DNA of 40,382 bases, taken from IMG/VR virus record IMGVR_UViG_3300025168_000203, positions 1 to 40,382 of that record. One strand, given 5' to 3'. The notes under the pieces were generated by a model, which did not search any database, had not been told where the DNA came from, and worked only from the letters and a program-made list of their open reading frames with translations. Source of the stretch: a virus. How positions within the stretch are numbered: position 1 is the first letter of the stretch; every line of letters starts with the position of its first letter. Positions 1 through 9,495 of this stretch are shown here, in pieces. Made by a program: the position numbers and the translations under genes.

Positions 1-1
1 A

Positions 2-1084
2 CGCCTCCTCGCAGAGGTTTACGATATGGACATGAGAGACATTGACCAAATTGCCGATAAGGTAGTTGAGTTTGGCCGCGCCCGTTCCATGGAAGCTATG
101 GTAACTCAGGCCGCTGATTACCTTGAGCAGGATAAGCCCGTAGATAACATATGGGAGCTATTTGACCGGGGCCGTCAGACTACATCGTTCTCTGGTGACG
201 AGTTGAACATTAAAGATCAACTTATGACTATTGAAGATTTGATTGACGAAGATGACCTTTACAACCCTGAAAAGAAGATACCCACTAGAATCCTTAGCCT
301 AGATGGTTTTATGGGTGGTGGGCTAGCTCGTAGAGAAGTTGGAGTCGTACTTGGCTATACCGGTACAGGTAAGTCTACCTTTCTTATCAATATGGGCGCA
401 GCTGCTTTTCTTCAAGGGAACACGGTTGTTCATTTTACGGTGAACGAGCTTGAGACAGTGGACTTGGCAGTTCGTTACGCTTCGAGACTTTCTGGGGTTC
501 CTACGGCAATGATTGCCAGCCGTAGCGTTGGTGCCGCTTATAAGGAGAAGATGCAACGAGTCATGGCCGAAGTAGGTGAAGCTGATCTCGTTTCGCAGTA
601 CGTGAGTCCGGGCACTTCGGTGTCAGCTTTACGCTCCTTTCTTTCTCGACAGATGTACAAAAAGGGCAAGGCACCATCGGTCGTTTGTATTGATAATGCC
701 GACGACTTGTCCAGTGCTCGCCGTGAGGGTGAGTCTTACGTGGAGAAAGGTCTTGTCTATACTGAGTTGAAAGCTCTTGCCCATGACTTCGGGGTCGCGG
801 TTTGGACTGATACCCAGACCAACCGAAGTGCATCTAAAGGGGAACACACCGGACTAGATATGATCAGCGATTCGCACAAGAAGGCTTGTAAAGCTGATGT
901 TGTGGTTGCGATATCTCAGACAATGGAAGAGTACACAGACGGGATTTGTCGATTGAAGCTCGTTAAATGCAGACGTACAGGTAAGGGTGGCGAGATTAAG
1001 TGTTCGATGCAATCTGCGCGAATGCTTATACAGGAGCACGCGGGAGGGGTTTCGCCAGTTTCCTTGGCACAGGCAGCTAGCTGA
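2..1084 (+). CDS. DnaB-family replicative DNA helicase (5' end probably outside the window)
   Basis: This is a RecA-fold hexameric helicase that would unwind DNA at the phage replication fork with the primase encoded next. Counting from the ATG at 26, a Walker A motif GYTGTGKST lies at residues 110-118 and a Walker B strand VVCIDN at about 219-224. These are followed by a TDTQTNR segment and a basic KCRRTGKGGEI segment, as in the C-terminal half of DnaB and T7 gp4. The frame is open from base 2 and no ribosome-binding site precedes the ATG at 26, so the gene probably starts upstream and the N-terminal domain is cut off here. It ends 8 nt before the primase start. The family assignment is solid; the exact start is not visible. 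Confidence 0.88.
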   Translation, partial: RLLAEVYDMDMRDIDQIADKVVEFGRARSMEAMVTQAADYLEQDKPVDNIWELFDRGRQTTSFSGDELNIKDQLMTIEDLIDEDDLYNPEKKIPTRILSLDGFMGGGLARREVGVVLGYTGTGKSTFLINMGAAAFLQGNTVVHFTVNELETVDLAVRYASRLSGVPTAMIASRSVGAAYKEKMQRVMAEVGEADLVSQYVSPGTSVSALRSFLSRQMYKKGKAPSVVCIDNADDLSSARREGESYVEKGLVYTELKALAHDFGVAVWTDTQTNRSASKGEHTGLDMISDSHKKACKADVVVAISQTMEEYTDGICRLKLVKCRRTGKGGEIKCSMQSARMLIQEHAGGVSPVSLAQAAS

Positions 1085-1092
1085 GTTCGTAG

Positions 1093-2034
1093 GTGGCAAC
1101 TTTAGATTACTCCCCGGTGTCCGAGTTAGGGTTGGATGCTGGAGAGGGCCAGTTGTTGTCGAATGGGCAAAACATCGCCCTGAATTGCGCTAAGTGTGTG
1201 AGCCGTGGAGAGCCTTCTCCCGACACAAAGTACAGGCTTCATGTTTGTGTTGACCGCGAGAGTAAAAAGTTCGGTTACTATCATTGCTTTCGCTGTGGTT
1301 TTAAAGGCAGGCCAAAAGAAAAGGGCGGCATTAATTTAGCTTATTTGGATCTTTACAGGAGCAAACGTAAAAAATTAAACAACCCTGAGCCAGAGAAATT
1401 AGAAGTTAAATCTATTTCTTTACCAGAAGACTTTTCACTAATTAAAGAAGGTATGGCTGCTTGGGATTACTTGACCGAAAGAGGTCTGACCCAAGAAGAT
1501 ATAGATTACTACGACGTAGGTATTGGGGATGGCCGAGTAGTGTTCCCTGATTATAATGAGAGTGGCGATCTTTGTTACTGGGTAGGTAGAGCCTATGACG
1601 GTAGATTGCCTAGGTATAAGAACTGCTCAGCAACGCAGAGTGCTAGGTCGAGCCAGATCTATAATCTTGGCCGTTTTAAAAGAGAGGGTGGCCGAGTAGC
1701 TACTTTGTGTGAAGGTCCAATATCTGCTATTGCAGCTGGGAGGAGTGGCATAGCTACTTACGGTAAGCAGTTGTCGGAACCGCAGCTTCGTATCCTACAG
1801 TCTTTGGGGCTTTCTAAATTGTACCTAGCATTAGACCCAGACGCGAAGAGAGAGGCTTTAGAACTTGCTCGAAAATTAACTCATCACGTTGGTAGTCTTT
1901 ATTTGATATCTATGCCGATGGGTGAAGATCCAGCTTCATTGGGTCGAGAGAAGTTCTCTGAGTATAGGGCTTCAGCAGTTCGATACGGGCTTGGTGCTAA
2001 AGTAAGATTTTTGATGGATACTAATGTTGTTTGA
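1093..2034 (+). CDS. DNA primase with CHC2-type zinc finger and Toprim domain
   Basis: The product would synthesise RNA primers for the phage fork. The N-terminus has a zinc-finger layout with C32, C35, H50 or C52, C65 and C68. The Toprim domain shows the acidic turn CEGP at 206-209 and the DPD motif at 248-250, which chelate catalytic metal in DnaG/T7-type primases. At 313 aa it is short and lacks a helicase domain, which the preceding gene supplies. GTG is the likely start because it directly follows the helicase gene. The stop codon abuts the first possible polymerase start, so the genes are cotranscribed. Confidence 0.85.
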   Translation: MATLDYSPVSELGLDAGEGQLLSNGQNIALNCAKCVSRGEPSPDTKYRLHVCVDRESKKFGYYHCFRCGFKGRPKEKGGINLAYLDLYRSKRKKLNNPEPEKLEVKSISLPEDFSLIKEGMAAWDYLTERGLTQEDIDYYDVGIGDGRVVFPDYNESGDLCYWVGRAYDGRLPRYKNCSATQSARSSQIYNLGRFKREGGRVATLCEGPISAIAAGRSGIATYGKQLSEPQLRILQSLGLSKLYLALDPDAKREALELARKLTHHVGSLYLISMPMGEDPASLGREKFSEYRASAVRYGLGAKVRFLMDTNVV

Positions 2035-2049
2035 TTGGGGTGGTTTAAA

Positions 2050-5000
2050 TTGTCAGTGTTAACTCAAGCTGAATTACGTGCAGCTAATCCGAAATGGGGT
2101 GACGATGAGATAGCCACGGCCTGCGCTTCTCGGCAGAAGTGTACTTATTGTCCACATTTTCTTGAAGACCCTATAAATGGTCAGATCCTAGTTAAGAGCC
2201 GAGGATCTACAACCCCACGTATAATGGTAGTAGGGGAGGCTCCGGGTACAGAGGAGAACCAAAAGGGTGTTAGCTTTATTGGTCCCGCAGCTAGTCATGG
2301 AGAGACTTTACTCAGTAGAGCCGGGATACCAATAGATGATGTGATCTTTACTAACTTGGTTAAATGTTACCCACATAATCAAGACCGTTCTCCAAGGAAT
2401 CCTACAGAACAAGAGGTTTCATCCTGCATGAGCTACGTGCTAGATGAGATCGAGCGGTATACTCCAGAAGTTATCATTACGCTTGGTAATATAGCTACTC
2501 GATCACTTACTGGTATTTACTCTGCATCTATTACCTCGATGGCCGGAAAATTTTACCGCATACCGATACGTGGTAAAGAGTACCTGATAGTGCCATCGGT
2601 ACACCCTTCTGCGGATCTACACTCCAGAGGTAGATTTGAGTCTTCTATCCTCCGTTCAGGTTCTTTGGCTTGGGGGCTTATAAATCAAGTCGAGGTTCCT
2701 GTACAGACAGAAATCCTTAATTCTAATTGGAGCGCCGAGGGTTACTTAAAAGGGCTACTGAAGCAGTATCGAGATGGCGACATTACCGAAGTCGCATTTG
2801 ACTTAGAATATGACACATCGATGTCCGATAAACGCTCTGAGTCTAATAGGCTTGGAAATCTTGATTTATTTGATTCGGAGAAGCAGTTGGTCGCGGCTTC
2901 TTTTGCTACTGACAGTTCTGCTGGCGTAAGTATCCCCCTCCACCACTTTGAGTCTAAAGTGGATGTGGAAAAGATAGCGCCATTGCTTTGTCAGGTTTTA
3001 ACCGAGATACCTACGGTTGTTCATGGGTTCCTAAAAGCTGAAGGGCCGTGGACTCGCGAAAAGCTAGGAGTGATCCCTAATATGCATAGGGACACAATGT
3101 TAATGAGCTACGCGATCCACATGTCTACTAGGGGTCATGGTCTAAAACCCCTAGCACAGGAATTTCTGGGGTGGGGAAACTGGTCTATACCGGGAGATGC
3201 TTGGTTTAACGAACAACCAGCAGCAAAGCGTTCTTATAAGTACATGCCCATCGAAATGATGGGGAGGTACAGTGCGATAGACCCAGCAGCAACAAAAGCC
3301 CTGAAGGATGTTTTTGAAAAGAAGTTAGAGGAAGAAGGGCTTTGGGGGGCATACAATAGAAGGCATGAGTTGGCATACACTCTTTTAGATATTGAAGAGA
3401 GAGGTGCCTTAGTAGACATGGAGATGCTCCAAAGGCTGCGCGGAGAGTACCCTAAGATAGCGGATGCGGCCTTGCATAGGTTGCAGCAATTTGATGAGGT
3501 AAAGAGCCTTTACGATGGTAATTTTAATCCGAGGTCTTCGGCACAGTTAGTAAATGTATTATTTGGTAATTTTGGTGCGCCAGTACTAAGTATGAACCCA
3601 GTTCTCCGAAGAGGGGAGAAGCCAGCAAACATAAAAATACCTTACAACTTAAAGGCTGGGGCTACTTCTATACCGCATGCAATAAGCGTTGCTACTCCCG
3701 CTGCTTGGCTAGGTTCTCTTGATGGCGAGACAGGTGCTGAAAAAGTAGAAATTTTGCACGACGACTCCATCGACGCTTTAAACTTAAAAAAGCCTTTAAA
3801 GTATGACCACGCTGCACCCGTTTACTTAAATCCGGGTTCTCCTTCGGCCAGTGACTCTGTGATTGTTAAGCTACTTAACGATCCTGCGGTTAAGAAGAAT
3901 GAGACTCTCTATTCATTTCTCAGCGAATTGCGTCTTTACAAGAAAGTAAAGAAGCTCTCCAATGATTATTTTGAAACTATCCCTAAGAACATTGTCCCAG
4001 ACACTAACCGCCTTACGATTAATTACTTGGCACACGTCACGGAAACGGGTCGTTTAGCTGCAAGGAATATGAACATCCACTCCTTTCCGGCTTCGAGTGA
4101 TGTTCGCAGGTTACTTGTTTCAAGGTGGCAATCCTCCGGTGGTTTAGTTTCCCAGATGGATCAATCTCAACTTGAGATGCGCGTTCTGGCAGCGCTCACC
4201 GAAGATGAGCACTTTATAAGTGTTTATTACAGTTGCCCTAAATGCGAGTACGTTGGTAACCCTGAGGATAATGGTATCTGTCCTAAATGCATGGTCGTTT
4301 TAGGGGGAGACCTTCACAGCATGACCGCAAGCCAGATTTTCAATAAAGATCAAGATAGTGTTACGAAAAACGAAAGACGTTACGCCAAGACGATTTCCTT
4401 TGGTATTGTTTACGGCGCTTCGGCATTTCTGATTGCGGATCAAACCGGGTTGAGCGTCTCAGAGTCTGACCAAATGATTAAACGTTTCATGAAGCGATTT
4501 TCTAGGGTAGCAGCGTGGATTGGCGAACAGCACAAGAACTTTGAGGCTAAGGGGTGGGCAAAGTCGCCTTTAGGTACTAAGTTATTCTTTGAGAATTTCA
4601 ATTCAGAGAAGCGCTCTGAGCGAGAACGCGGGAAAAGGCAGTCACAAAACTACATTGTACAGTCTGCCGCTGCCGAGATGGTGATTGATAGTTTAACTTT
4701 GGTAAATAATGAGATGAAGTCCATGCAGTCTCATCCGTGGGAGACGACCCATGACTCTATTGTATTTGATCTGCACCCAGACGAAATAATGAAGGCACTA
4801 AAGTTAGGGAAGTCCTGCATGGAGGAGAAGATACTGGCCATGCACGACTGGATGACTGTACCCTTGGTTGCTGATGTTAACCTTGGCGTTCGTTGGGATG
4901 GTGATCTCGTAGTAAACTCGTTCGATGGTGACCACTTACATGTCAAAGGTAACGGAGCTTATTACGAAGAGACATTAGAGGCTCTACGTAAAAATTACGA

Positions 5001-5121
5001 AGTTAAAGAGGAGATTGTGTCTACCTATGAAGAGGGCGTGAATGATACAATCACTACTAAGACCGGGTATGCCGGTGGTTCGACTCGAAAAGACGGTGTA
5101 GAGGCTATATGGAGAATTTAA
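2050..5121 (+). CDS. Fusion protein: family-4 uracil-DNA glycosylase, 3'-5' exonuclease and family A DNA polymerase
   Basis: This is the phage replicative polymerase with a fused base-excision domain. Residue numbers count from the TTG at 2035. The UDG-like domain (about 30-200) has GEAPG at 67-71, HP at 190-191 and cysteines 36, 39, 111 and 131, the spacing of the 4Fe-4S ligands of family-4 enzymes. A DEDD exonuclease follows, with AFDLEYD at 254-260. The polymerase has motif A MDQSQLEMR (708-716), motif B RRYAKTISFGIVYG (781-794) and motif C THDS (905-908). A CxxC...CxxC zinc-ribbon-like insert (C734, C737, C749, C752) sits between motifs A and B. I prefer the TTG at 2050, preceded by GGGGTGG, over the TTG at 2035, which has no ribosome-binding site. 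Confidence 0.9.
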   Translation: MSVLTQAELRAANPKWGDDEIATACASRQKCTYCPHFLEDPINGQILVKSRGSTTPRIMVVGEAPGTEENQKGVSFIGPAASHGETLLSRAGIPIDDVIFTNLVKCYPHNQDRSPRNPTEQEVSSCMSYVLDEIERYTPEVIITLGNIATRSLTGIYSASITSMAGKFYRIPIRGKEYLIVPSVHPSADLHSRGRFESSILRSGSLAWGLINQVEVPVQTEILNSNWSAEGYLKGLLKQYRDGDITEVAFDLEYDTSMSDKRSESNRLGNLDLFDSEKQLVAASFATDSSAGVSIPLHHFESKVDVEKIAPLLCQVLTEIPTVVHGFLKAEGPWTREKLGVIPNMHRDTMLMSYAIHMSTRGHGLKPLAQEFLGWGNWSIPGDAWFNEQPAAKRSYKYMPIEMMGRYSAIDPAATKALKDVFEKKLEEEGLWGAYNRRHELAYTLLDIEERGALVDMEMLQRLRGEYPKIADAALHRLQQFDEVKSLYDGNFNPRSSAQLVNVLFGNFGAPVLSMNPVLRRGEKPANIKIPYNLKAGATSIPHAISVATPAAWLGSLDGETGAEKVEILHDDSIDALNLKKPLKYDHAAPVYLNPGSPSASDSVIVKLLNDPAVKKNETLYSFLSELRLYKKVKKLSNDYFETIPKNIVPDTNRLTINYLAHVTETGRLAARNMNIHSFPASSDVRRLLVSRWQSSGGLVSQMDQSQLEMRVLAALTEDEHFISVYYSCPKCEYVGNPEDNGICPKCMVVLGGDLHSMTASQIFNKDQDSVTKNERRYAKTISFGIVYGASAFLIADQTGLSVSESDQMIKRFMKRFSRVAAWIGEQHKNFEAKGWAKSPLGTKLFFENFNSEKRSERERGKRQSQNYIVQSAAAEMVIDSLTLVNNEMKSMQSHPWETTHDSIVFDLHPDEIMKALKLGKSCMEEKILAMHDWMTVPLVADVNLGVRWDGDLVVNSFDGDHLHVKGNGAYYEETLEALRKNYEVKEEIVSTYEEGVNDTITTKTGYAGGSTRKDGVEAIWRI

Positions 5122-5122
5122 A

Positions 5123-5782
5123 TTGAGAGTTCTCTTAATAGTAGTTTTACTAGTATGCACCTCGTGCACTGCTTCACGATGGTCAGTCCGCGAAACGCCC
5201 CCAGCAGTATCTTATGAGACTTCGTTGATCGAGAAGTATAAAGATGGCTATGTGCCTGAAGCGGCAAGTAAAACCGCCGAGGGGCGAAATTTTTTCATGG
5301 CCGAGATAATTTATTTATCTAATGTTGCTTTCGATGACTACGAGCAATCATTATATAAAGCCTCTAGTACATTTGAGATAGTCACTGATCTTTTAATTTT
5401 AGGCCTCACAAGCTCTTCGGCATTAGCGTCTGGCAATGTAGTTAAGACTGTACTAGCAGCAACCGCTGCTGCTGTTACAGGTGCAAAGACATCGGTAGAT
5501 CGTGCATACTTCAAAGAGCAGTCTAGATTAGCTCTTTTGGCAAAAATGAGAGAGATGCGGAAAAGGCGGTTAGTGCTAATAAGGTCTTCTATGGAGTTGC
5601 CGATAGGTGCTTATCCTCTCACGGATGCAATGTTAGACCTCCAATATTACAATGGGGCAGGGAGTATGGTTGCTGCGCTTCAACGGATCACAGAAGAAGC
5701 AAGTATGGGGCTGAGAATCGCAGATCAAGAATTATTGCATTTGAGAGAGCAAAATTCGATTAACGGGCCTCTTTTTAAGTAG
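5123..5782 (+). CDS. Putative exported or lipoprotein-like protein, helical, function unknown
   Basis: I do not recognise the family. The 219-aa product opens with a hydrophobic signal-like segment, MRVLLIVVLLVCTSCTAS, ending in cysteines at about positions 12 and 15. This resembles a lipoprotein signal, though the lipobox is imperfect (C-T-S-C rather than L-x-x-C). The rest is mostly helical with an alanine-rich central segment and a basic stretch near 140-155. The start is TTG, one base after the polymerase stop codon. A membrane-anchored protein inside a replication operon is unexpected; it could act at the envelope, but nothing in the sequence shows how. Confidence 0.6.
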   Translation: MRVLLIVVLLVCTSCTASRWSVRETPPAVSYETSLIEKYKDGYVPEAASKTAEGRNFFMAEIIYLSNVAFDDYEQSLYKASSTFEIVTDLLILGLTSSSALASGNVVKTVLAATAAAVTGAKTSVDRAYFKEQSRLALLAKMREMRKRRLVLIRSSMELPIGAYPLTDAMLDLQYYNGAGSMVAALQRITEEASMGLRIADQELLHLREQNSINGPLFK

Positions 5783-5797
5783 GGGGATTAAATCCTC
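5783..5797 (+). promoter_or_regulatory. Small intergenic hairpin downstream of the lipoprotein-like gene
   Basis: Arms GGGGAT and ATCCTC (one G-T pair) enclose a 3-nt loop directly after the stop codon. No T-run follows, so it is more likely an mRNA-processing or stability hairpin than a terminator. Confidence 0.3.
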
Positions 5798-5829
5798 GTA
5801 AAACAAGAAATTTACAACTAGGAGTTTAA

Positions 5830-6327
5830 ATGAGTGAAAACAATTTAAGTACAGAAATAAGAGTTTTTTTGGAATCGTGCGATTTTGTTACCGATGAAGA
5901 CAAAGTTAGCATACCTAGGATTAGCGAAGAGCTTGACGCCCAGATAATTAATGTCTCCGAGGCAACAGATCGACACATGTCTATTGCAGTTGAATTATCT
6001 TGGACAGCGTCACATTACGCGGCTGTGGCAAAAGAAGCGAAGTTTCGTTTTAGTCGAAATGAAGCGCTGAAGAAGCTTGCCGTGCGTAGGGAGTCCGAAC
6101 GTCGGAAGCAAGAAGGCAGTAAGGGATCGGCTGTGCCAGAGTGGGTGGCCGACGCGATAACCATGTCAGATTCTGAATACGAGGATTTACATGCTGAGAT
6201 GATTACGACAGAAAGACTTTCTAGTTTTTTAAACGAGTTACAATTCACGTTGAGTCAGCGGGCACGTCTTTTAGACAATATGGCTCGCGAAAGAGATAGA
6301 GTACTTAACTCAGGTAATGACTACTAA
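5830..6327 (+). CDS. Helical basic protein, possible UvsY-like recombination mediator
   Basis: No family is recognised with certainty. The 165-aa product is almost all helix: a lysine- and arginine-rich central stretch (about 75-97), a short loop, then a helix ending in an LSQRARLLDNMARERDR segment. This layout resembles T4 UvsY, which loads the UvsX recombinase onto gp32-coated ssDNA. The gene sits directly before a gp32-like protein and near a RecA/UvsX homologue, so a mediator role is a reasonable but unproven inference. The start has a clear ribosome-binding site (TAGGAG). Confidence 0.6.
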   Translation: MSENNLSTEIRVFLESCDFVTDEDKVSIPRISEELDAQIINVSEATDRHMSIAVELSWTASHYAAVAKEAKFRFSRNEALKKLAVRRESERRKQEGSKGSAVPEWVADAITMSDSEYEDLHAEMITTERLSSFLNELQFTLSQRARLLDNMARERDRVLNSGNDY

Positions 6328-6339
6328 GGAGAAATAAGA

Positions 6340-7380
6340 GTGAAACTTAATATGGATTCGCTGCTTCAAGAGGAGCAGGAAAATAAGCTAAAGCAAGAGC
6401 GCCGTGCGAACGGTGGTCGTAAAAAATTTAATCGTGATGAGAATATTTGGTACAACCTTACGGAAGGTTCTCACCAGCTACGTATCCTGCCACCGGGCTA
6501 TGGTGATGAGTTGTTCGTCCCTAACGGTGGATTCGGAATGGTTGTTTATGATCACTGGAATCCACCGGGTTTTAAGGGCGAGGCTAGAGATGGGAAGTTT
6601 CGTTGCCCCGCTAGAAGTTTTCCAGAGAGTGGTATTGAGTGCCCAATATGCATTGCGATGTCTAAGCTCTATGACCATTGCGATGATAACAATATTGGTG
6701 ACGCAGAAAAGAAGCGCCTGATTGGCCGTCATGGGCTTCGTGGGCGTGCTTATGTGAATGCAATTGTTCGCGACTCAAATGAGCAGATGAATGTTGATTT
6801 TAAGGGTGAGACTGTTTCGGTACCAAAGATCTGGTCGGTAGGCCTCCCTATGAGTGTTTATGGTTTTATCAGAGAGAGCGCGGTTCGGAAGAACGCTAAA
6901 GGAAACTTCCTAATCGGGGACTTCACTGATATTGAGAAGGGGTATGACGTTATTGTTAGTCGTACAGGTGAGGGACTTGATACCAAATATGACGTTATGT
7001 TCGACCCAGAGGGGAAAAGTCCTCTTCTTGACGATGAAAACCTCTCAGAGGCAGTTCAGAGTTCGGGACACAACTTCGGTAAAATGTTCAAGCGCCCTAC
7101 AGATGAAGACCTCCAGCGTGGCAAGACTCTTGCGGACGGTATCATCGGCCTACTCGCGAGGAATGGCGATTTTTTTGAAGATCGCGGCTCAGAAGTAGCT
7201 TCAGCACAGCCGAAAGCTACTTTTACTGGGTCGCGTCCCGAATGTTTTGGTTTCCATGTAGCAGCCTTAAAGAAGTGTATGATTTGTCCCGTCGAGGTGA
7301 ATTGCCAGCACGATGAGTCAACCACTGGGCGTACTATTGAAGAGCGCCAACAAAAGCACGAAGACGCAGTGCCGTTCTGA
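6340..7380 (+). CDS. Single-stranded DNA-binding protein, T4 gp32-like
   Basis: The protein would coat ssDNA during replication and recombination. A basic N-terminus (about 15-33) precedes an OB-fold core with a zinc site made of H72, C89, C101 and C104, matching the His-Cys-x-Cys-xx-Cys arrangement of T4 gp32. The length (346 aa) is also in the gp32 range. Unusually, the C-terminus holds a second cysteine cluster (about 302-322, with CMIC inside) instead of only an acidic tail. The GTG start is chosen because AAGGAGA lies 7 nt upstream. Helicase, primase, mediator candidate and recombinase genes surround it. Confidence 0.8.
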   Translation: MKLNMDSLLQEEQENKLKQERRANGGRKKFNRDENIWYNLTEGSHQLRILPPGYGDELFVPNGGFGMVVYDHWNPPGFKGEARDGKFRCPARSFPESGIECPICIAMSKLYDHCDDNNIGDAEKKRLIGRHGLRGRAYVNAIVRDSNEQMNVDFKGETVSVPKIWSVGLPMSVYGFIRESAVRKNAKGNFLIGDFTDIEKGYDVIVSRTGEGLDTKYDVMFDPEGKSPLLDDENLSEAVQSSGHNFGKMFKRPTDEDLQRGKTLADGIIGLLARNGDFFEDRGSEVASAQPKATFTGSRPECFGFHVAALKKCMICPVEVNCQHDESTTGRTIEERQQKHEDAVPF

Positions 7381-7383
7381 TAA

Positions 7384-8337
7384 ATGTTTGTCGTCGTAGA
7401 TGGTAATCATACGCTCCACAGGATTTTGCGGGTGCCGTATTTGACATCAGGCGACAAAGGCGTGAGTGAGAAGTTTGGTGGAGTTTCAGGGTTTCTCAAA
7501 AGTCTGCAATGGCTTTTGAGGAACTCCGCACCAAAGCGTTGCATTGTTGTTTGGGACAGCGGCTTATCTAGTCGAAGACTTTCTCTCTACCCAAACTACA
7601 AAGGCAGGGAAAATAAAAAACCTTTAGACGAAGAAGCTGATCTTTATCTACAAAACTTTGCCTTGCAGCGTTCTTATTTAAATAGATTATTACCTTTACT
7701 TCGGGTTAACGTTATTGAATTGCCCTGCGCTGAAGGGGACGACTTAATTTACGAGTGCGTTAAAGTAGGGCGCTCTTCTGGGTTTGGGAAGTGTGTAATT
7801 GTTTCTGAAGATAAAGATTTCATGCAGCTTATAGATCCTGATGTTTCTCTGTATCGACCAGTTAAACGTGACTACGTTAACGCTTCTAATTTTCTAGACG
7901 TTGCTGGTGTGAGTAAAGAATCCTTTCTTTTATACCGGGCAATTTGTGGGGATGCTTCAGATAAGATCTACGGAGTTAAAGGTGTAGGGGATAAAACCGC
8001 AAAAAAAGCCTTAGAAGAAAGTGGTTCTCTAGACCCTTCTTCACTTTGTCTTTGGGCAAGTGAACAAAAAGAAGCTCGTGTAAAAAAGATATCTTCCGAA
8101 GAAATTACTCTTGATAGAAACCTTCAATTAATGAGACTTGGGTTAGAGTTGTTTGATGAAGACGTGCTGCGCTCTATAGGCGACAAAATTAGGTGTGAAC
8201 TAAAGTCAGGCTTTGAAGATGCGCTGGGTATTTTAGTAGACATGGAGTTTAGATCGATAACTCGGCAGTATGATGCTTGGATTACCCCGTTTGTTCGCAT
8301 AGGTGCAAATCGAAGGCCTTCCAATAGGAGAAATTAA
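7384..8337 (+). CDS. FEN-type 5'-3' exonuclease / flap endonuclease (T4 RNase H or T5 D15 type)
   Basis: The enzyme would remove RNA primers and flaps during lagging-strand synthesis, a role separated here from the polymerase. The PIN-like domain shows VVVDGNH at the start, a YKGRENKK basic clamp segment, CAEGDDLI near 118-125 and SEDKDFMQL near 141-149, which carry metal-binding acidic residues. A helix-three-turn motif follows: the GDASDKIYGVKGVGDKTAKKAL segment near 196-217. At 317 aa it is typical for phage FENs. It starts 3 nt after the SSB gene and abuts the recombinase gene. Confidence 0.88.
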   Translation: MFVVVDGNHTLHRILRVPYLTSGDKGVSEKFGGVSGFLKSLQWLLRNSAPKRCIVVWDSGLSSRRLSLYPNYKGRENKKPLDEEADLYLQNFALQRSYLNRLLPLLRVNVIELPCAEGDDLIYECVKVGRSSGFGKCVIVSEDKDFMQLIDPDVSLYRPVKRDYVNASNFLDVAGVSKESFLLYRAICGDASDKIYGVKGVGDKTAKKALEESGSLDPSSLCLWASEQKEARVKKISSEEITLDRNLQLMRLGLELFDEDVLRSIGDKIRCELKSGFEDALGILVDMEFRSITRQYDAWITPFVRIGANRRPSNRRN

Positions 8338-9495
8338 GTGGCTAAGAAGCGATCTACAAGTACCGCCGCAGGGCTGGACGCTCGAATGGAAACATTACGC
8401 TCAGTTGTTGGCGAAATAAATAAAGAGTTTAAACAAAGTGTAGCTAGTTTAGCTCATGATGGGCTAAGGGGGGACGTGCAAGGTTTTGTCCCTACCGGAT
8501 TGTTGATGCTGGATTTGATGCTGCATGGTGGCGTCCCCTTAGGCAGAATGATTGAGATTAGCGGGCGACCGGGAATGGGTAAGTCTACCTTAGCGGCCCA
8601 CATCTTAGCTAACTGTCAGAAGATGGGTGGTACAGCAATTGTGCTTGACTCGGAAAACTCTTGGACGACGGAAAGAGTTAGAGACCTTGGCTTAGATGCA
8701 AGTGCTTTAATTCAGTTTGAAGCGAACACTGTTGAGGAAGGCTTTTCTTTAATTAATGCGACTTTGCAGAAGTTAGAGCGTCTTCAGACCAAAGGCGAGG
8801 AAAAGCCCCCAGTAATAATTATTTGGGATACTATCGCAGCCTCCCCTTGTGCAAGGGATATTGATCCAGACAAAGCAGGTACTGCTATGGACAAGCCAAG
8901 GGCTATCCATATTGGGATTAAAAAAATCTACAATACCTTAAGAGACAGCAGAGCATCCTTAGTCTTTATCAACCAAATTATTACTAGGATGTCTAGCTTT
9001 GGCGGGCCTACGGATGAGACGCCCGGAGGGTGGGGGATTAAGTTTGGAGTGTCTCAGCAAATTCGCTTAGGTACAGTTGCTCAAGGTAAGATTGTTGTTG
9101 CCGGTGAGTTAGTTGGTAACGTGATCAGAGCAAGAATCACTAAAAACAAGATTCCGGGTGAGCGAGCAAAAGATTTTGAAGCTCGTATCCCATTGCTTTT
9201 TGATGGTGGTTTCAATGACGACATAGCTAATTTAATGTTTCTGGCCGAAGGTCAAACCATGTCTGGCAGCAGTAGTAAGAAGCTTGGTGGTGACTGCGAT
9301 CAACTTCAAAAAGGCAAAGCCGGTATATACTCAGCTGTTTTCAACGAAGAAGAGTTGAAGTTTAGAGTGTTAGGTTTTCCTGCTGTGTTAGATATGCACG
9401 ATGGCATGAGGGAGTGGTTGATTGAGATGGTTAAGGAGCGCTTTCTTAAGCCAGTCAAACCCATTGTGGAAGTAACCTCTTCGGAGATTTCGTGA
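8338..9495 (+). CDS. RecA/UvsX-family recombinase
   Basis: This ATP-dependent strand-exchange protein would drive recombination and possibly recombination-dependent replication. It shows Walker A GRPGMGKST (76-84), Walker B VIIIWDT (159-165) and an FINQ segment followed by an ETPGGWG stretch that matches the L2 DNA-binding region. The 385-aa length and early P-loop position fit UvsX better than bacterial RecA. The GTG start lies directly at the end of the FEN gene, and the stop overlaps the next start as GTGA. Confidence 0.9.
   Translation: MAKKRSTSTAAGLDARMETLRSVVGEINKEFKQSVASLAHDGLRGDVQGFVPTGLLMLDLMLHGGVPLGRMIEISGRPGMGKSTLAAHILANCQKMGGTAIVLDSENSWTTERVRDLGLDASALIQFEANTVEEGFSLINATLQKLERLQTKGEEKPPVIIIWDTIAASPCARDIDPDKAGTAMDKPRAIHIGIKKIYNTLRDSRASLVFINQIITRMSSFGGPTDETPGGWGIKFGVSQQIRLGTVAQGKIVVAGELVGNVIRARITKNKIPGERAKDFEARIPLLFDGGFNDDIANLMFLAEGQTMSGSSSKKLGGDCDQLQKGKAGIYSAVFNEEELKFRVLGFPAVLDMHDGMREWLIEMVKERFLKPVKPIVEVTSSEIS

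Noticed and set aside
2035-2049. TTG at 2035 as polymerase start
   Set aside because: There is no ribosome-binding site before it, while TTG 2050 has GGGGTGG at the right distance; both remain possible in principle.
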